Of a stretch of 39,462 nucleotides of DNA, positions 8,565-16,124 are shown piece after piece (the stretch's first letter is position 1; each line of letters starts with the position of its first letter). The translations under genes were made by a program, and so were the position numbers. This DNA comes from an uncultured Cytophagales bacterium (lineage in GTDB: Bacteria; Bacteroidota; Bacteroidia; Cytophagales; UBA9547): positions 1 to 39,462 of the forward strand of contig CAMFLX010000028.1 in the NCBI GenBank assembly GCA_945957555.1, given 5' to 3'. The notes beneath the pieces were generated by a model, which was given only the letters and a program-made list of their open reading frames with translations, was not told the DNA's origin and ran no database searches.

Positions 8565-9641
8565 TCAAAGAGCACTTAAAGCCGCCTTATCTGTTCTCAA
8601 TTTCCAAATGAAACCATCAAGGACATAGTGTGTAACCTGCGGCACGGCTAATAAGGGAACAAGGAATAGTTTCAGTGTAGTTCCCAGTTCTGTGCCCCAA
8701 ATCCAATGAAAGCTAAAGTATTCGGGGTGATCGTGCCATACCAAAGAGTCCCAAAGGGTTTCTTCCAAGTATGCCAAACCCAGCAGAATCAACACGAAAG
8801 CAATGATTCCTTTGGTCGAAAACACCAAGGTCTGGATCTCTGAAAACTGAAATGTCTTTTGCGCCATTCTCTTGTGGCCATACATCCACACCAAAGCCAT
8901 GTAAGGTACTCCATGACTCACCACGTTTAAAAAAGTAAAGATGAGATCAGAGTTATAATACACGATTCCAAAATACCAAGACAGCGCAGTACCTAGTAGA
9001 ATCATGTTCTTGGGAATATTAACAAACTTGGTGGTCAAAAAAGCTTGAAACTCCTGATACAAATAAATCAACCAGATAAGCCCATACGCTAAAGTGATAT
9101 AGGGAATTAATTCCCTTCGCTCTGTGAGCAGAAAATCATTTTGCACAAACCAAGTGAAGTTTTTCGCCCCTGAAACATGCCAAATCAACACAGGATACAA
9201 AGTCGCCGCATAAATCATGAGGGTAGAAACAGTTTTGCGAAATGGTGTCAAAACTTCAGTTCGGCCATACAGTTTAAAGAAACCATACTGCTGCCTCACA
9301 AAATGGAAAACAGCAAGATAGGCCATAATCCTCCAGAACATGAGATCTCCAAACAGATACATAATGATGCCCGCAACCCAAACTACCAGAGGAATACCAT
9401 ATAAAAGCAGCTTATGATTTTGTCGCATATCAGGATCGAGATAAGTTCTGTAAATGGTACTATACACATGGCTCACATCAACCATCATGACTAGTATGAA
9501 CCAATGGAAAGGTTCTACTTCATGATGCAAAGAAAAATAGGGTGCACAGACAAAAACTACTGCCAAACAAACAAATGGCGGGGCAATGATAAAAAGCCAA
9601 TCAGACCAAGGTGTATAGAGATAGTTTGGCTTTTTAGACAT
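8565..9641 (-). CDS. Histidine-rich polytopic membrane protein, function unknown
   Basis: A 358-aa integral membrane protein with about nine or ten hydrophobic segments. I do not recognise a named family. Histidines recur at membrane borders in recognisable contexts: MVDVSHVYSTIYR, AVFHFVRQQYGF, NVVSHGVPYMALVW and PQVTHYVLDGFIWK. This recalls membrane di-metal oxygenases/desaturases or Brp/Blh-like proteins in layout, but the canonical HxxxH boxes are not obvious. It is the last gene of the polyamine-type operon and overlaps the FAD oxidoreductase gene by 8 nt, so the two are probably translationally coupled and work together. A role as a membrane partner or metal/haem-binding oxidoreductase is speculation. 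Confidence 0.7.
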   Translation of the reverse strand: MSKKPNYLYTPWSDWLFIIAPPFVCLAVVFVCAPYFSLHHEVEPFHWFILVMMVDVSHVYSTIYRTYLDPDMRQNHKLLLYGIPLVVWVAGIIMYLFGDLMFWRIMAYLAVFHFVRQQYGFFKLYGRTEVLTPFRKTVSTLMIYAATLYPVLIWHVSGAKNFTWFVQNDFLLTERRELIPYITLAYGLIWLIYLYQEFQAFLTTKFVNIPKNMILLGTALSWYFGIVYYNSDLIFTFLNVVSHGVPYMALVWMYGHKRMAQKTFQFSEIQTLVFSTKGIIAFVLILLGLAYLEETLWDSLVWHDHPEYFSFHWIWGTELGTTLKLFLVPLLAVPQVTHYVLDGFIWKLRTDKAALSAL

Positions 9642-11271
9642 GATGTGTCGTTTTTAACAGTTCATTAGCCACTTCGGTCCCCCTGATGAAACCTTCTTCA
9701 AACAGCGACATACCGCTCAAATCCGTATGTGCAAAATACAAAGAACCATTGATGCTTTGGGCTGCTTTGGCTCTTGGCCCATCCCACATAAAACCCACAC
9801 TTGGTTTTATCATGGCATGGCCCCACACGCACACATCACTACTGAGTACCCAATCTGAAAAGCCCGAGTACACTTTTTCCATATCTGTACACATGAGCGC
9901 TACCCATTCTTCACGAGTTTTCTTTATAACTTTCTTTCTTGCTTCCTTTCCAGATTCGGGAAAGAGATAATACCATGTAAAATTGTATCGATCTTTATGT
10001 CTTTCCAGCTTTTGGTTGCTGCTGTTGATATAGCCCAAAGACTGTGTCCCATAAATCACATTGTCCCAAGACAATGGGGTACCATTTCGCTCTGCCACTT
10101 TTGAGGCGTCTAACTCAGCGTTGACAATCACCCAAGTTGAATAGCTAAATTCCGCATCTGTACGTTCTTTAAGTTCTTTGATATTCGTTTTGATATGTCT
10201 TTGTACAAACTGTGGACACGAAAAAATCACATTTTGAGCAATTATCCTTTTTACGGAACCGTCAGAATAATCCATATAATCGATCTCATACTTCTCATCG
10301 GCATTTTGATGGACTTCAAATACCATACAAGAACTTCTTAAGTGTTCCTTGCTCGTTTCCAAGAGCTTCTCCGCCAACCAGCCATTTCCTTCTGGCCATG
10401 TGATCACCTGTTCATGGTTGGCATTGCCAGCGGCGCCACGTCTTCCTGCAAAATAATGAATTCCCGCCCAGGCGGACGTTTCTTCGAGTGTACTTCCAAA
10501 GTCGTCCTTGCAACAATAAGATACATACCAGTGTAAATAAGGAGAATGCAAGTGATTGTTTTCCAAGAACTGCTGCATGGAAATCTTGTCCAAACTACGA
10601 AAAACCTGATCTGCAGAACTACGGTCTACTGGCAAGTCAAAGGCATATTTACCATCGCTACCTTTGGCGTTTTTATAGGTGTCCATGAGCGTAATAAACT
10701 TACGAATCTGCACTTGTTCGTCTTTAGGAACGCCAAAATGTGGGATGAGCCCTTCCTGCCAGTGACCGTTGATAAAAAGTCTTTCATCTGGATCGTGACA
10801 AAGATGCCTTTCTTCATAATGTGGCAAGCCCTTCTCGTCGATGTGTGTAATGAGCTCTATTTCTTGCAATAATGCTATGAGCTCCTTGAATTCTGGAGAA
10901 GGAATGGGCAAGTAATGTGCTCCCAAGGGAAATTTACCTGTTTTATTTTCACCAAATCGAGAATTACCGCCAGCATGATCCTCAAGTTCTAAAAGTAAAA
11001 AATCGTCATATCCTTTTTTCTTTAATTGCCTAGCAGCACACAAGCCACTGATACCCCCACCTATGATAACCGTACCAATTTGCTGACTACTAGAAGGTTT
11101 GCTGAACATCATTTTAAAGATATTGTGCCCTCTTTGGTATGCTGCACCTAACATACGGCCAGGGATCAATCGTTTATCCTCAGCAAACAGTTTCTTCCAT
11201 GTCCAATACAGCGGAGCCGTAGCCACTAAAGCTGTTGTCACATAAAAAAACCGTCGTCTCGAATTTTGCAT
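9634..11271 (-). CDS. FAD-dependent oxidoreductase with twin-arginine N-terminus
   Basis: A 545-aa flavoprotein of the amine oxidase/phytoene desaturase-like NAD(P)/FAD-binding class. The N-terminus NSRRRFFYVTTALVATAPLY fits a Tat signal or signal anchor. The dinucleotide motif VIIGGGISGLCAARQLKKKG begins near residue 68, with the ribose-binding acid about 25 residues on, followed by GGNSR. It should therefore act outside the cytoplasm after folding with FAD. Its gene lies 140 nt after the membrane aminopropyltransferase, the gap holding a heptamer repeat, and overlaps the polytopic membrane protein gene by 8 nt. An attractive but unproven idea is oxidation of a polyamine-derived or lipid product made by the upstream enzymes. 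Substrate unknown. Confidence 0.8.
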   Translation of the reverse strand: MQNSRRRFFYVTTALVATAPLYWTWKKLFAEDKRLIPGRMLGAAYQRGHNIFKMMFSKPSSSQQIGTVIIGGGISGLCAARQLKKKGYDDFLLLELEDHAGGNSRFGENKTGKFPLGAHYLPIPSPEFKELIALLQEIELITHIDEKGLPHYEERHLCHDPDERLFINGHWQEGLIPHFGVPKDEQVQIRKFITLMDTYKNAKGSDGKYAFDLPVDRSSADQVFRSLDKISMQQFLENNHLHSPYLHWYVSYCCKDDFGSTLEETSAWAGIHYFAGRRGAAGNANHEQVITWPEGNGWLAEKLLETSKEHLRSSCMVFEVHQNADEKYEIDYMDYSDGSVKRIIAQNVIFSCPQFVQRHIKTNIKELKERTDAEFSYSTWVIVNAELDASKVAERNGTPLSWDNVIYGTQSLGYINSSNQKLERHKDRYNFTWYYLFPESGKEARKKVIKKTREEWVALMCTDMEKVYSGFSDWVLSSDVCVWGHAMIKPSVGFMWDGPRAKAAQSINGSLYFAHTDLSGMSLFEEGFIRGTEVANELLKTTHHV

Positions 11272-11328
11272 GGATGTTTTTGTTGAAAGCCAAAGGCGGA
11301 ACGCTTAATGCCAAACGCAGCACGACAG

Positions 11329-11398
11329 TCTTTTCTCCTTAATCTTTTCTCTAAAATCTAAACTCTTATGTCTTGGCTCTTGTGTCTTGTATCTTGAC
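11329..11398. repeat. Heptamer repeat (TCTnnnn), about 10 units
   Basis: Ten consecutive 7-bp steps each begin TCT or TCC. The right half is best conserved: TCTTATG, TCTTGGC, TCTTGTG, TCTTGTA, TCTTGAC. On the transcribed (minus) strand this reads as repeated CAAGA blocks. It fills most of the 140-nt gap between the aminopropyltransferase and FAD oxidoreductase genes of one operon. Confidence 0.75.
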
Positions 11399-11411
11399 TC
11401 ATTCCCAAGTC

Positions 11412-12947
11412 TCAATTAATCTTCCCCCACTCTTCCTCAAAGTAACGCACCAGTGCTTGGTTGTTCAATTGGTTCACCTCTACCTTACGTCGTTGCATGT
11501 CTTTGGTGAAATGACACATGGCTGCAAATGCGTCGGAACTATAATATTGCAGTGAATCGGGCAACACACCCAATTTGGGCAAAGCCCCTTTATATGCCAT
11601 GATATAGCCCCAATCGCCAAAAGCTGGTACAAAAGTATGATAGGGAAGCGTCTGAAAACCCGCCTTGATCAAAGTTGCCTCTACACACCAATAAGACTTG
11701 GGTGCGACTAATGGCGAAGTTGATTGGATCACCACCACACCTCCATCACTCAACATCTGAAAGAGTTTTCTATAGAAAGTGAGGCTGTAGAGCTTACCCA
11801 CCGAAAAATTTGAAGGATCTGGAAAATCGATAATGAAGGCATTAAAAGTTTTCTTTTGGTCCAAGAGCCAAATAAAGGCATCCTGATTCAACACTTCAAT
11901 GTTGGGATTATTGAATACGTTTTTATTCAAAGGTGTCAGCAAAGGATGTGACTTAAAAAGCTGTGTTACTTCAGGATCCAAATCCACCAAATATACTTTC
12001 TTCACATCTTTATATTTGAATACTTCCCTTGCGGCCAAGCCATCTCCTCCCCCTAAAATCACTATAGTATCCCTATTATTCAAAGAACTCATGAGGGGAT
12101 GGACCAAGGATTCGTGGTAGCGGTACTCGTCTACTGAAGAAAACTGCAAGTTGTTATTGAGAAACAGACGTACGTCATTCTTATGTTTGGTGAGCACGAT
12201 CCTTTGATAAGGGCTCGATTTGGAATAAATAACTTTGTCGTGGTACGAAAGTTCCTCTGCAAAATTCTGGATCTTATTAGCAAAGGCAAAGGCGAGCACT
12301 AACACTGCTATCACTATAAACCCAATGGTTTTGAGCCATTGAATCTTGTGATTTTTCTCGGTAAGCGTGTAGCACACCCAAAGTGCTACGCCAGCATTGA
12401 GCAAGCCAAAAAACAAAGAGGTGCGAATGAGCCCAATGTGAGGAACAAAAAAGAGCGGGAAGATTAGGGAGGCGAGCAGTGCCCCTATGTAGTCAAAAGT
12501 AAAAATCTCCGAGACCAAATCGCTGAAGCTGAAGCGATCCTTAAGCATGCGCATGAGTAGCGGAATCTCCAAACCCACGAGTAAGCCCGTTAAAAACACC
12601 AAGGCGTATAAAATGAGCCTGAAGTAAGCCACTTGCTCAAACAATACAAAAAGCAAAGCCGAAGAGAAGCCCCCTACGAGGGCAATCATGAGCTCTATCT
12701 GTATAAATCGTACAAACAAATGAGTATTGATATACCGCGAAAGGTACGAGCCCACTCCCATAGCAAAAAGATAGGTGCCGATGATGGTCGAAAACTGCGT
12801 TACAGAATCTCCCAATACATAACTGGCCAAGGTACCTGCAACCAATTCATAAATAAGGCCACAGGTAGCAATGACAAACACCGAAAGCAACAGCAATGCG
12901 GGCTTCGCAAAACCCTGCTGTTGTGTCTCTTCCCTACTACTATCCAT
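11412..12947 (-). CDS. speE: Membrane-fused polyamine aminopropyltransferase (spermidine synthase-like)
   Basis: A 511-aa two-part protein. Residues 1 to about 220 form some seven membrane segments; the C-terminal half is a spermidine-synthase fold. The cofactor motif ILGGGDGLAAREVFKYKDVK, the acidic VYLVDLDPEV strand end and the catalytic FIIDFPDPSNFSVGKLYS segment are intact, so aminopropyl transfer from decarboxylated AdoMet is chemically plausible. AdoMet decarboxylase is encoded at the head of the same operon. The membrane domain suggests the acceptor is membrane-associated or that the product is made at the membrane. I start at the ATG at 12947 (MDSSREETQQ), which overlaps the DUF350 stop by 8 nt; an in-frame TTG at 12962 is less likely. 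The acceptor amine is unknown. Confidence 0.85.
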   Translation of the reverse strand: MDSSREETQQQGFAKPALLLLSVFVIATCGLIYELVAGTLASYVLGDSVTQFSTIIGTYLFAMGVGSYLSRYINTHLFVRFIQIELMIALVGGFSSALLFVLFEQVAYFRLILYALVFLTGLLVGLEIPLLMRMLKDRFSFSDLVSEIFTFDYIGALLASLIFPLFFVPHIGLIRTSLFFGLLNAGVALWVCYTLTEKNHKIQWLKTIGFIVIAVLVLAFAFANKIQNFAEELSYHDKVIYSKSSPYQRIVLTKHKNDVRLFLNNNLQFSSVDEYRYHESLVHPLMSSLNNRDTIVILGGGDGLAAREVFKYKDVKKVYLVDLDPEVTQLFKSHPLLTPLNKNVFNNPNIEVLNQDAFIWLLDQKKTFNAFIIDFPDPSNFSVGKLYSLTFYRKLFQMLSDGGVVVIQSTSPLVAPKSYWCVEATLIKAGFQTLPYHTFVPAFGDWGYIMAYKGALPKLGVLPDSLQYYSSDAFAAMCHFTKDMQRRKVEVNQLNNQALVRYFEEEWGKIN

Positions 12948-13158
12948 GTATGGCTGATGCAATGATGATGGCGATTGCCAACATAAATGCCGACAACATG
13001 ATAGCCAAGGCCACGTTTTTATTCACCAGAATCTCCTTGTACAGGTTTTCAGGGGTTACTTTTTCTATCACCCAAAAAGAAAACACTAAAATAATGATAC
13101 CAATAAAGGAGTAAACGATTGACGCCGTTATGTACTTGATGTTGAGTAAATGTTCCAT
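12940..13158 (-). CDS. DUF350-family small membrane protein
   Basis: A 72-aa protein starting MEHLLNIKYITASIVYSFIG with two membrane segments (about 10-33 and 48-70) joined by a charged loop containing ENLYKEILVNKNVALA. This is one DUF350 unit, roughly half the length of E. coli YjfL, which has two such units. I use the ATG at 13158, since the upstream extension is unlike the family. DUF350 genes are known to sit beside DUF4178 and spermidine-synthase-like genes, as here. Function is unknown; a membrane-stress or channel-like role has been guessed for the family. It overlaps the aminopropyltransferase start by 8 nt. Confidence 0.78.
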   Translation of the reverse strand: MEHLLNIKYITASIVYSFIGIIILVFSFWVIEKVTPENLYKEILVNKNVALAIMLSAFMLAIAIIIASAIHG

Positions 13159-13180
13159 TGTATTTCTTTTAAAAAATTTA

Positions 13181-13327
13181 TTATTTGTGAGACTGTCCTT
13201 GCGATTCTGGCGACCATTTCTCAGACTGAGAACCAAAATACCTCATGCCCAACAAATTGCTGATGGCAAAAAACACCAGCAGTACCACCAAAAATATCAA
13301 ATAGTATTTTCCTTGTTTTATTTCCAT
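13181..13327 (-). CDS. 48-aa single-pass membrane protein
   Basis: A short protein beginning MEIKQGKYYLIFLVVLL with one strong membrane segment (about 8-27) and a hydrophilic tail ending SQGQSHK. It starts 1 nt after the DUF4178 stop and ends 22 nt before the DUF350 start, so its place in the operon argues that it is real. An alternative ATG at 13339 (MELDMEIK) would overlap the upstream gene by 11 nt. I do not recognise the family. Such tiny genes are easily missed; it may be a subunit of the membrane complex formed by its neighbours. Confidence 0.62.
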   Translation of the reverse strand: MEIKQGKYYLIFLVVLLVFFAISNLLGMRYFGSQSEKWSPESQGQSHK

Positions 13328-13328
13328 A

Positions 13329-14612
13329 TCAAGCTCCATATTCACTGTTGCCCCATCTGCTACTTTCCCGAGTACTTTTTCTGATCCACACATAGATAGG
13401 ATATACCAGTATGAGCAATATGACCATCACATAATTACTCGTAATCGCCGTGTTTTGATCTATGGCCACATTGTACAAAGCCACTTTAGGCGTAGGCCTC
13501 ACTCCAAAACTAGTAGTAGATTCCGTATGTGGGGTTATACTTAGTTTATAGGTACCATCGGGCACCATAGAAAGGATCTTGTCTTGAGAACGACTACCTT
13601 CGCTCCAGTTTTCGCCACCTTCATAGCCGTGATAGTACTCCATGCCTACTTCAGCATTATATTCATCATCGGTGGTCTGGTTGATGAGATTGACCTCTGC
13701 TTCTAACCAGGTATTGTCCAGTGGTGCATCGAGCGTAATCCGTAAGGAGCTATAGCCCAAGGCACTGTTGAGTTTGAAGTCATTAGACACAAAAGTTTTG
13801 TAAGATTCTGGCTTACCAGGTAAGGTGTCCACAGAGAGCGCCTCGTTAAACACTCGCTCTGAGGGCGTAATCATCATTTGCAGGAAGAGTACCAAAGCAA
13901 TACCTATGATGAACCCTATGGTATACTTCCACACCCAGGTGGCTTTTTCTATATAAGGGTTGGGCTGATTGCTGTACACGCCTACCGGACTAGCAGTTTT
14001 CACCGACAAACTCGCTTTGAATGCAGCTTTAAGCGCATCGGGACTTAAATAGGTCGCTTGGTGCCATTCCACCTTGCCATCGTTTTCTTCCCTTAGGATA
14101 CTATGCGGTGGTGCTATGTATTCAGAAACTTTGTTGTCTTTCTTAGGGATCAGGTTCCAAGTAAATTCTCCCTCCGCCGCCGCATAAAACATGTCGTACT
14201 TTGAGAACAGATCATATTTTACGCCTTCGTAGGTGTAGTTACTTCCTTTTGCTTTAGGCGCAGATATGGGCCTTACTATGTTCCAATGACCGCTGTATTC
14301 ACTGAGGGTGAGGTAGCCATGGTCTTGGTTATACAGGATGTATTCGTTCCAGAAATAGAAGGTGTTGACCTCCTTGCCGATCAAAAGGCCTACCACTACA
14401 TAATCTATGTTATCAAACTTACCTACAGAACCAATAGGGATCCTTGCAGACATTTCTTTTACAAAGTCCCCCTCTATCCTGATTACATGGCTTTTGTCAG
14501 AAAAATAGGTACGACAGCTCCCACAGCTAAAATACTGCGCTCTCGCACCCGTGTATCTGGGCATTCTGTGCTTGCACTTGGGGCAAATAACTTCGCTTTG
14601 AGGATATATCAT
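13329..14612 (-). CDS. DUF4178 membrane protein with N-terminal zinc ribbon
   Basis: A 427-aa protein. The N-terminus has a zinc ribbon of two CxxC pairs (CPKC near residue 10 and CGSC near 30). A DUF4178-type beta domain follows (about 50-200, with GSVGKFDNIDYVVVG and LTLSEYSGHWNIVRPI). There is a membrane segment at about 228-247, a beta-rich probably extracytoplasmic region (260-390) and a final membrane segment (about 397-417) with a basic tail. DUF4178 proteins are known companions of polyamine-type genes and DUF350, but no molecular function is established. It lies 11 nt after a smaller protein with the same ribbon layout. Two membrane segments place the C-terminal beta region outside the cytoplasm if the ribbon is inside. 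Confidence 0.8.
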   Translation of the reverse strand: MIYPQSEVICPKCKHRMPRYTGARAQYFSCGSCRTYFSDKSHVIRIEGDFVKEMSARIPIGSVGKFDNIDYVVVGLLIGKEVNTFYFWNEYILYNQDHGYLTLSEYSGHWNIVRPISAPKAKGSNYTYEGVKYDLFSKYDMFYAAAEGEFTWNLIPKKDNKVSEYIAPPHSILREENDGKVEWHQATYLSPDALKAAFKASLSVKTASPVGVYSNQPNPYIEKATWVWKYTIGFIIGIALVLFLQMMITPSERVFNEALSVDTLPGKPESYKTFVSNDFKLNSALGYSSLRITLDAPLDNTWLEAEVNLINQTTDDEYNAEVGMEYYHGYEGGENWSEGSRSQDKILSMVPDGTYKLSITPHTESTTSFGVRPTPKVALYNVAIDQNTAITSNYVMVILLILVYPIYVWIRKSTRESSRWGNSEYGA

Positions 14613-14623
14613 ATTCGGTACAG

Positions 14624-15214
14624 CTAGCGCAAAATACTAATAATTTCGTTAAAAGTAATGTCCATTCCTGTGAAAAATATTTGTGCGCCTTGTGCATCCT
14701 GATGGATGATGAGTATTTGCTTGTCATTGCTACACTCTATGGAGCTAAATTCAGAGAAATAGGTATCAAAATCGGGCAATTCGCCTTCCATACTATAGCC
14801 CAAGGCTTGGTGAATGGCATCCACCGAATAGCTGACACCCTCATGGGTTACCGTGTCTTCAACCTCCAGATCTTTGGGGAAACGCCCAGCCACTGAAGGC
14901 ATCAACATAAAGTAATGACCCATAGACTCACAAATCCACAAATGCTTGCCTTCAAAACACAGAGGCCATTTGTTCAAATATCCCTCTGTATAAAAGTAAC
15001 GCAAGCGTCCTGTAACTATGCCTTGGGTCTTTTTGAGGGATACTGTTTTATGGATCAGATCCAAACAGTATTCATCAGGCACGGGCTCAGGTTTGTACAA
15101 ACTTTTATCTAAGGGATCTAATGACACTACATAGCCGCACTGTTCACATACTTTCGCGATCGTGAAATGGTATCGAAACAAGAGGTGATTGCCACAATTT
15201 CTACAATGTGCCAT
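14624..15214 (-). CDS. Small zinc-ribbon/DUF4178-like protein
   Basis: A 196-aa soluble protein beginning MAHCRNCGNHLLFRY, with CRNC and CEQC pairs forming a zinc ribbon in the first 27 residues, followed by a beta-rich region. The order of elements (ribbon, GIVTGRLRYFYTEGYLNKW, LWICESMGHYFMLMP, VEDTVTHEGVSYSVDAI) parallels the DUF4178 part of the next gene, so it looks like a soluble paralogue or partner without membrane segments. It sits 3 nt after the AdoMet decarboxylase gene and 11 nt before the membrane DUF4178 gene. Function unknown. Confidence 0.7.
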   Translation of the reverse strand: MAHCRNCGNHLLFRYHFTIAKVCEQCGYVVSLDPLDKSLYKPEPVPDEYCLDLIHKTVSLKKTQGIVTGRLRYFYTEGYLNKWPLCFEGKHLWICESMGHYFMLMPSVAGRFPKDLEVEDTVTHEGVSYSVDAIHQALGYSMEGELPDFDTYFSEFSSIECSNDKQILIIHQDAQGAQIFFTGMDITFNEIISILR

Positions 15215-15217
15215 CTT

Positions 15218-15583
15218 TTATCGCTTCAGTTCAGTTTTGGTATATTTTGAACACTCAAAGTACTTTACGCAGTCCTCAAAAAATGCCTGCGCTTTTCCGT
15301 CATTCACCTGTTCGTAATTAGACAAATACACGTCCAAAGTAAGATAACCAAACTCTGGCCAAGTATGTAGCGATATGTGCGACTCCGTAAGGCATACAAT
15401 ACCTGTATAGCCGCTATGTGCGCCAAAACTATGGTAGTGATCGCCGAGTTTGTGTAAACCATAGTGTACAATGCGACCGTCTATGAAGGTACGTACTGCT
15501 TCCACAGCAATCAGTAAATGTTCAGAAGAGGTATGGAGTTCTCCGAGTACGTGTAATCCAGGTTGATATGGTGTTGGTGTCAT
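15218..15583 (-). CDS. speD: S-adenosylmethionine decarboxylase proenzyme
   Basis: A 121-aa short (Thermotoga/Bacillus SpeH-type) AdoMet decarboxylase. The self-cleavage motif CLTESHISLHTWPEFGYLTL is intact: cleavage between E67 and S68 would make the pyruvoyl group on the alpha chain. It produces decarboxylated AdoMet, the aminopropyl donor. I use the ATG at 15583 (MTPTPYQPGLHVLGEL), which matches the family N-terminus; the open frame extends further upstream but is AT-rich and unlike the family. It leads an operon ending near 8565 whose sixth gene is an aminopropyltransferase. A possible -7 box lies 22-29 nt upstream. Confidence 0.92.
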   Translation of the reverse strand: MTPTPYQPGLHVLGELHTSSEHLLIAVEAVRTFIDGRIVHYGLHKLGDHYHSFGAHSGYTGIVCLTESHISLHTWPEFGYLTLDVYLSNYEQVNDGKAQAFFEDCVKYFECSKYTKTELKR

Positions 15584-15604
15584 AGTACTGTTTCTGTGTT
15601 CACA

Positions 15605-15612
15605 CAAAAATA
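15605..15612 (-). promoter_or_regulatory. Possible -7 box for the speD operon
   Basis: On the minus strand the sequence is TATTTTTG, matching TAnnTTTG, and would give a leader of about 15-20 nt before speD. No TTG/TTTG -33 element is found at the usual spacing, so this is tentative. Confidence 0.35.
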
Positions 15613-15691
15613 TATTATTTTTTTTAATTTGATGAATTCCCAAGCAAAAACCTCTTAAAATCGCAGGATTCAAAGGATTGAATATTCTTGT

Positions 15692-15722
15692 TATAATAAT
15701 ATTTGTTCTAACAATTATTATA
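15692..15722. promoter_or_regulatory. AT-rich imperfect palindrome upstream of speD
   Basis: TATAATAAT-att-TGTT and AACA-ATTATTATA are complementary around a 2-nt centre, apart from a 3-nt insertion in the left arm. It lies about 110 nt upstream of speD and could be an operator or DNA cruciform. No regulator is identified. Confidence 0.35.
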
Positions 15723-15773
15723 TTTTTAAGAATGCTTGTTTTATAATTTAGAGATTATTAATTTTAATTAATC

Positions 15774-15910
15774 AAGTGCTGGAAAGACTTGAAGCCATCA
15801 CGTAAGGCCAGCAAATGATGTAGAATGTGCTTAAATAATAATCACCTTACCATTCATTGGTATGTTTAAATCTTGCTTGAAGGGCTCATGGCTTCTTCAA
15901 GCAAGATTGT
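15774..15910. other. Structured intergenic stretch with perfect 14-bp inverted repeat
   Basis: In the 541-bp gap 15584-16124, arms at 15869-15882 (AATCTTGCTTGAAG) and 15895-15908 (CTTCAAGCAAGATT) are perfectly complementary with a 12-nt loop. The segment GAAGCCAT at 15791-15798 can instead pair with ATGGCTTC at 15888-15895, and GCTGG/CCAGC at 15778-15782/15808-15812 forms another stem, so mutually exclusive folds are possible. It may be a small RNA, leader structure or remnant of an inserted element; strand unknown. The rest of the gap (to 16124) shows no gene. Confidence 0.4.
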
Positions 15911-16124
15911 CTATTTTAAGGCTCCTCCCGTTTTAATTATATTTACAACAGTACAAAAAACCTTGGTCTAAACTCGCTATTTTCAGTAACTATCCAACAA
16001 ACCGATCCTCGTGATTTCCAAAGATGTACTAACTTTGAAGTATAAATCCCCTACTTAAGCTTAGAAAGAGCTCTTACTGATTTAAAATCATCCAAGGCAG
16101 ATTGAATAGTTAGTTAAATACAGA

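Noticed and set aside
12633-13114. Plus-strand open frames opposite the aminopropyltransferase and DUF350 genes
   Set aside because: They are antisense shadows of well-supported genes, with no family resemblance.
15774-15910. SRP (4.5S) RNA or 6S RNA
   Set aside because: The conserved SRP helix 8 motif is absent and the fold does not match 6S RNA; only generic hairpins are present.
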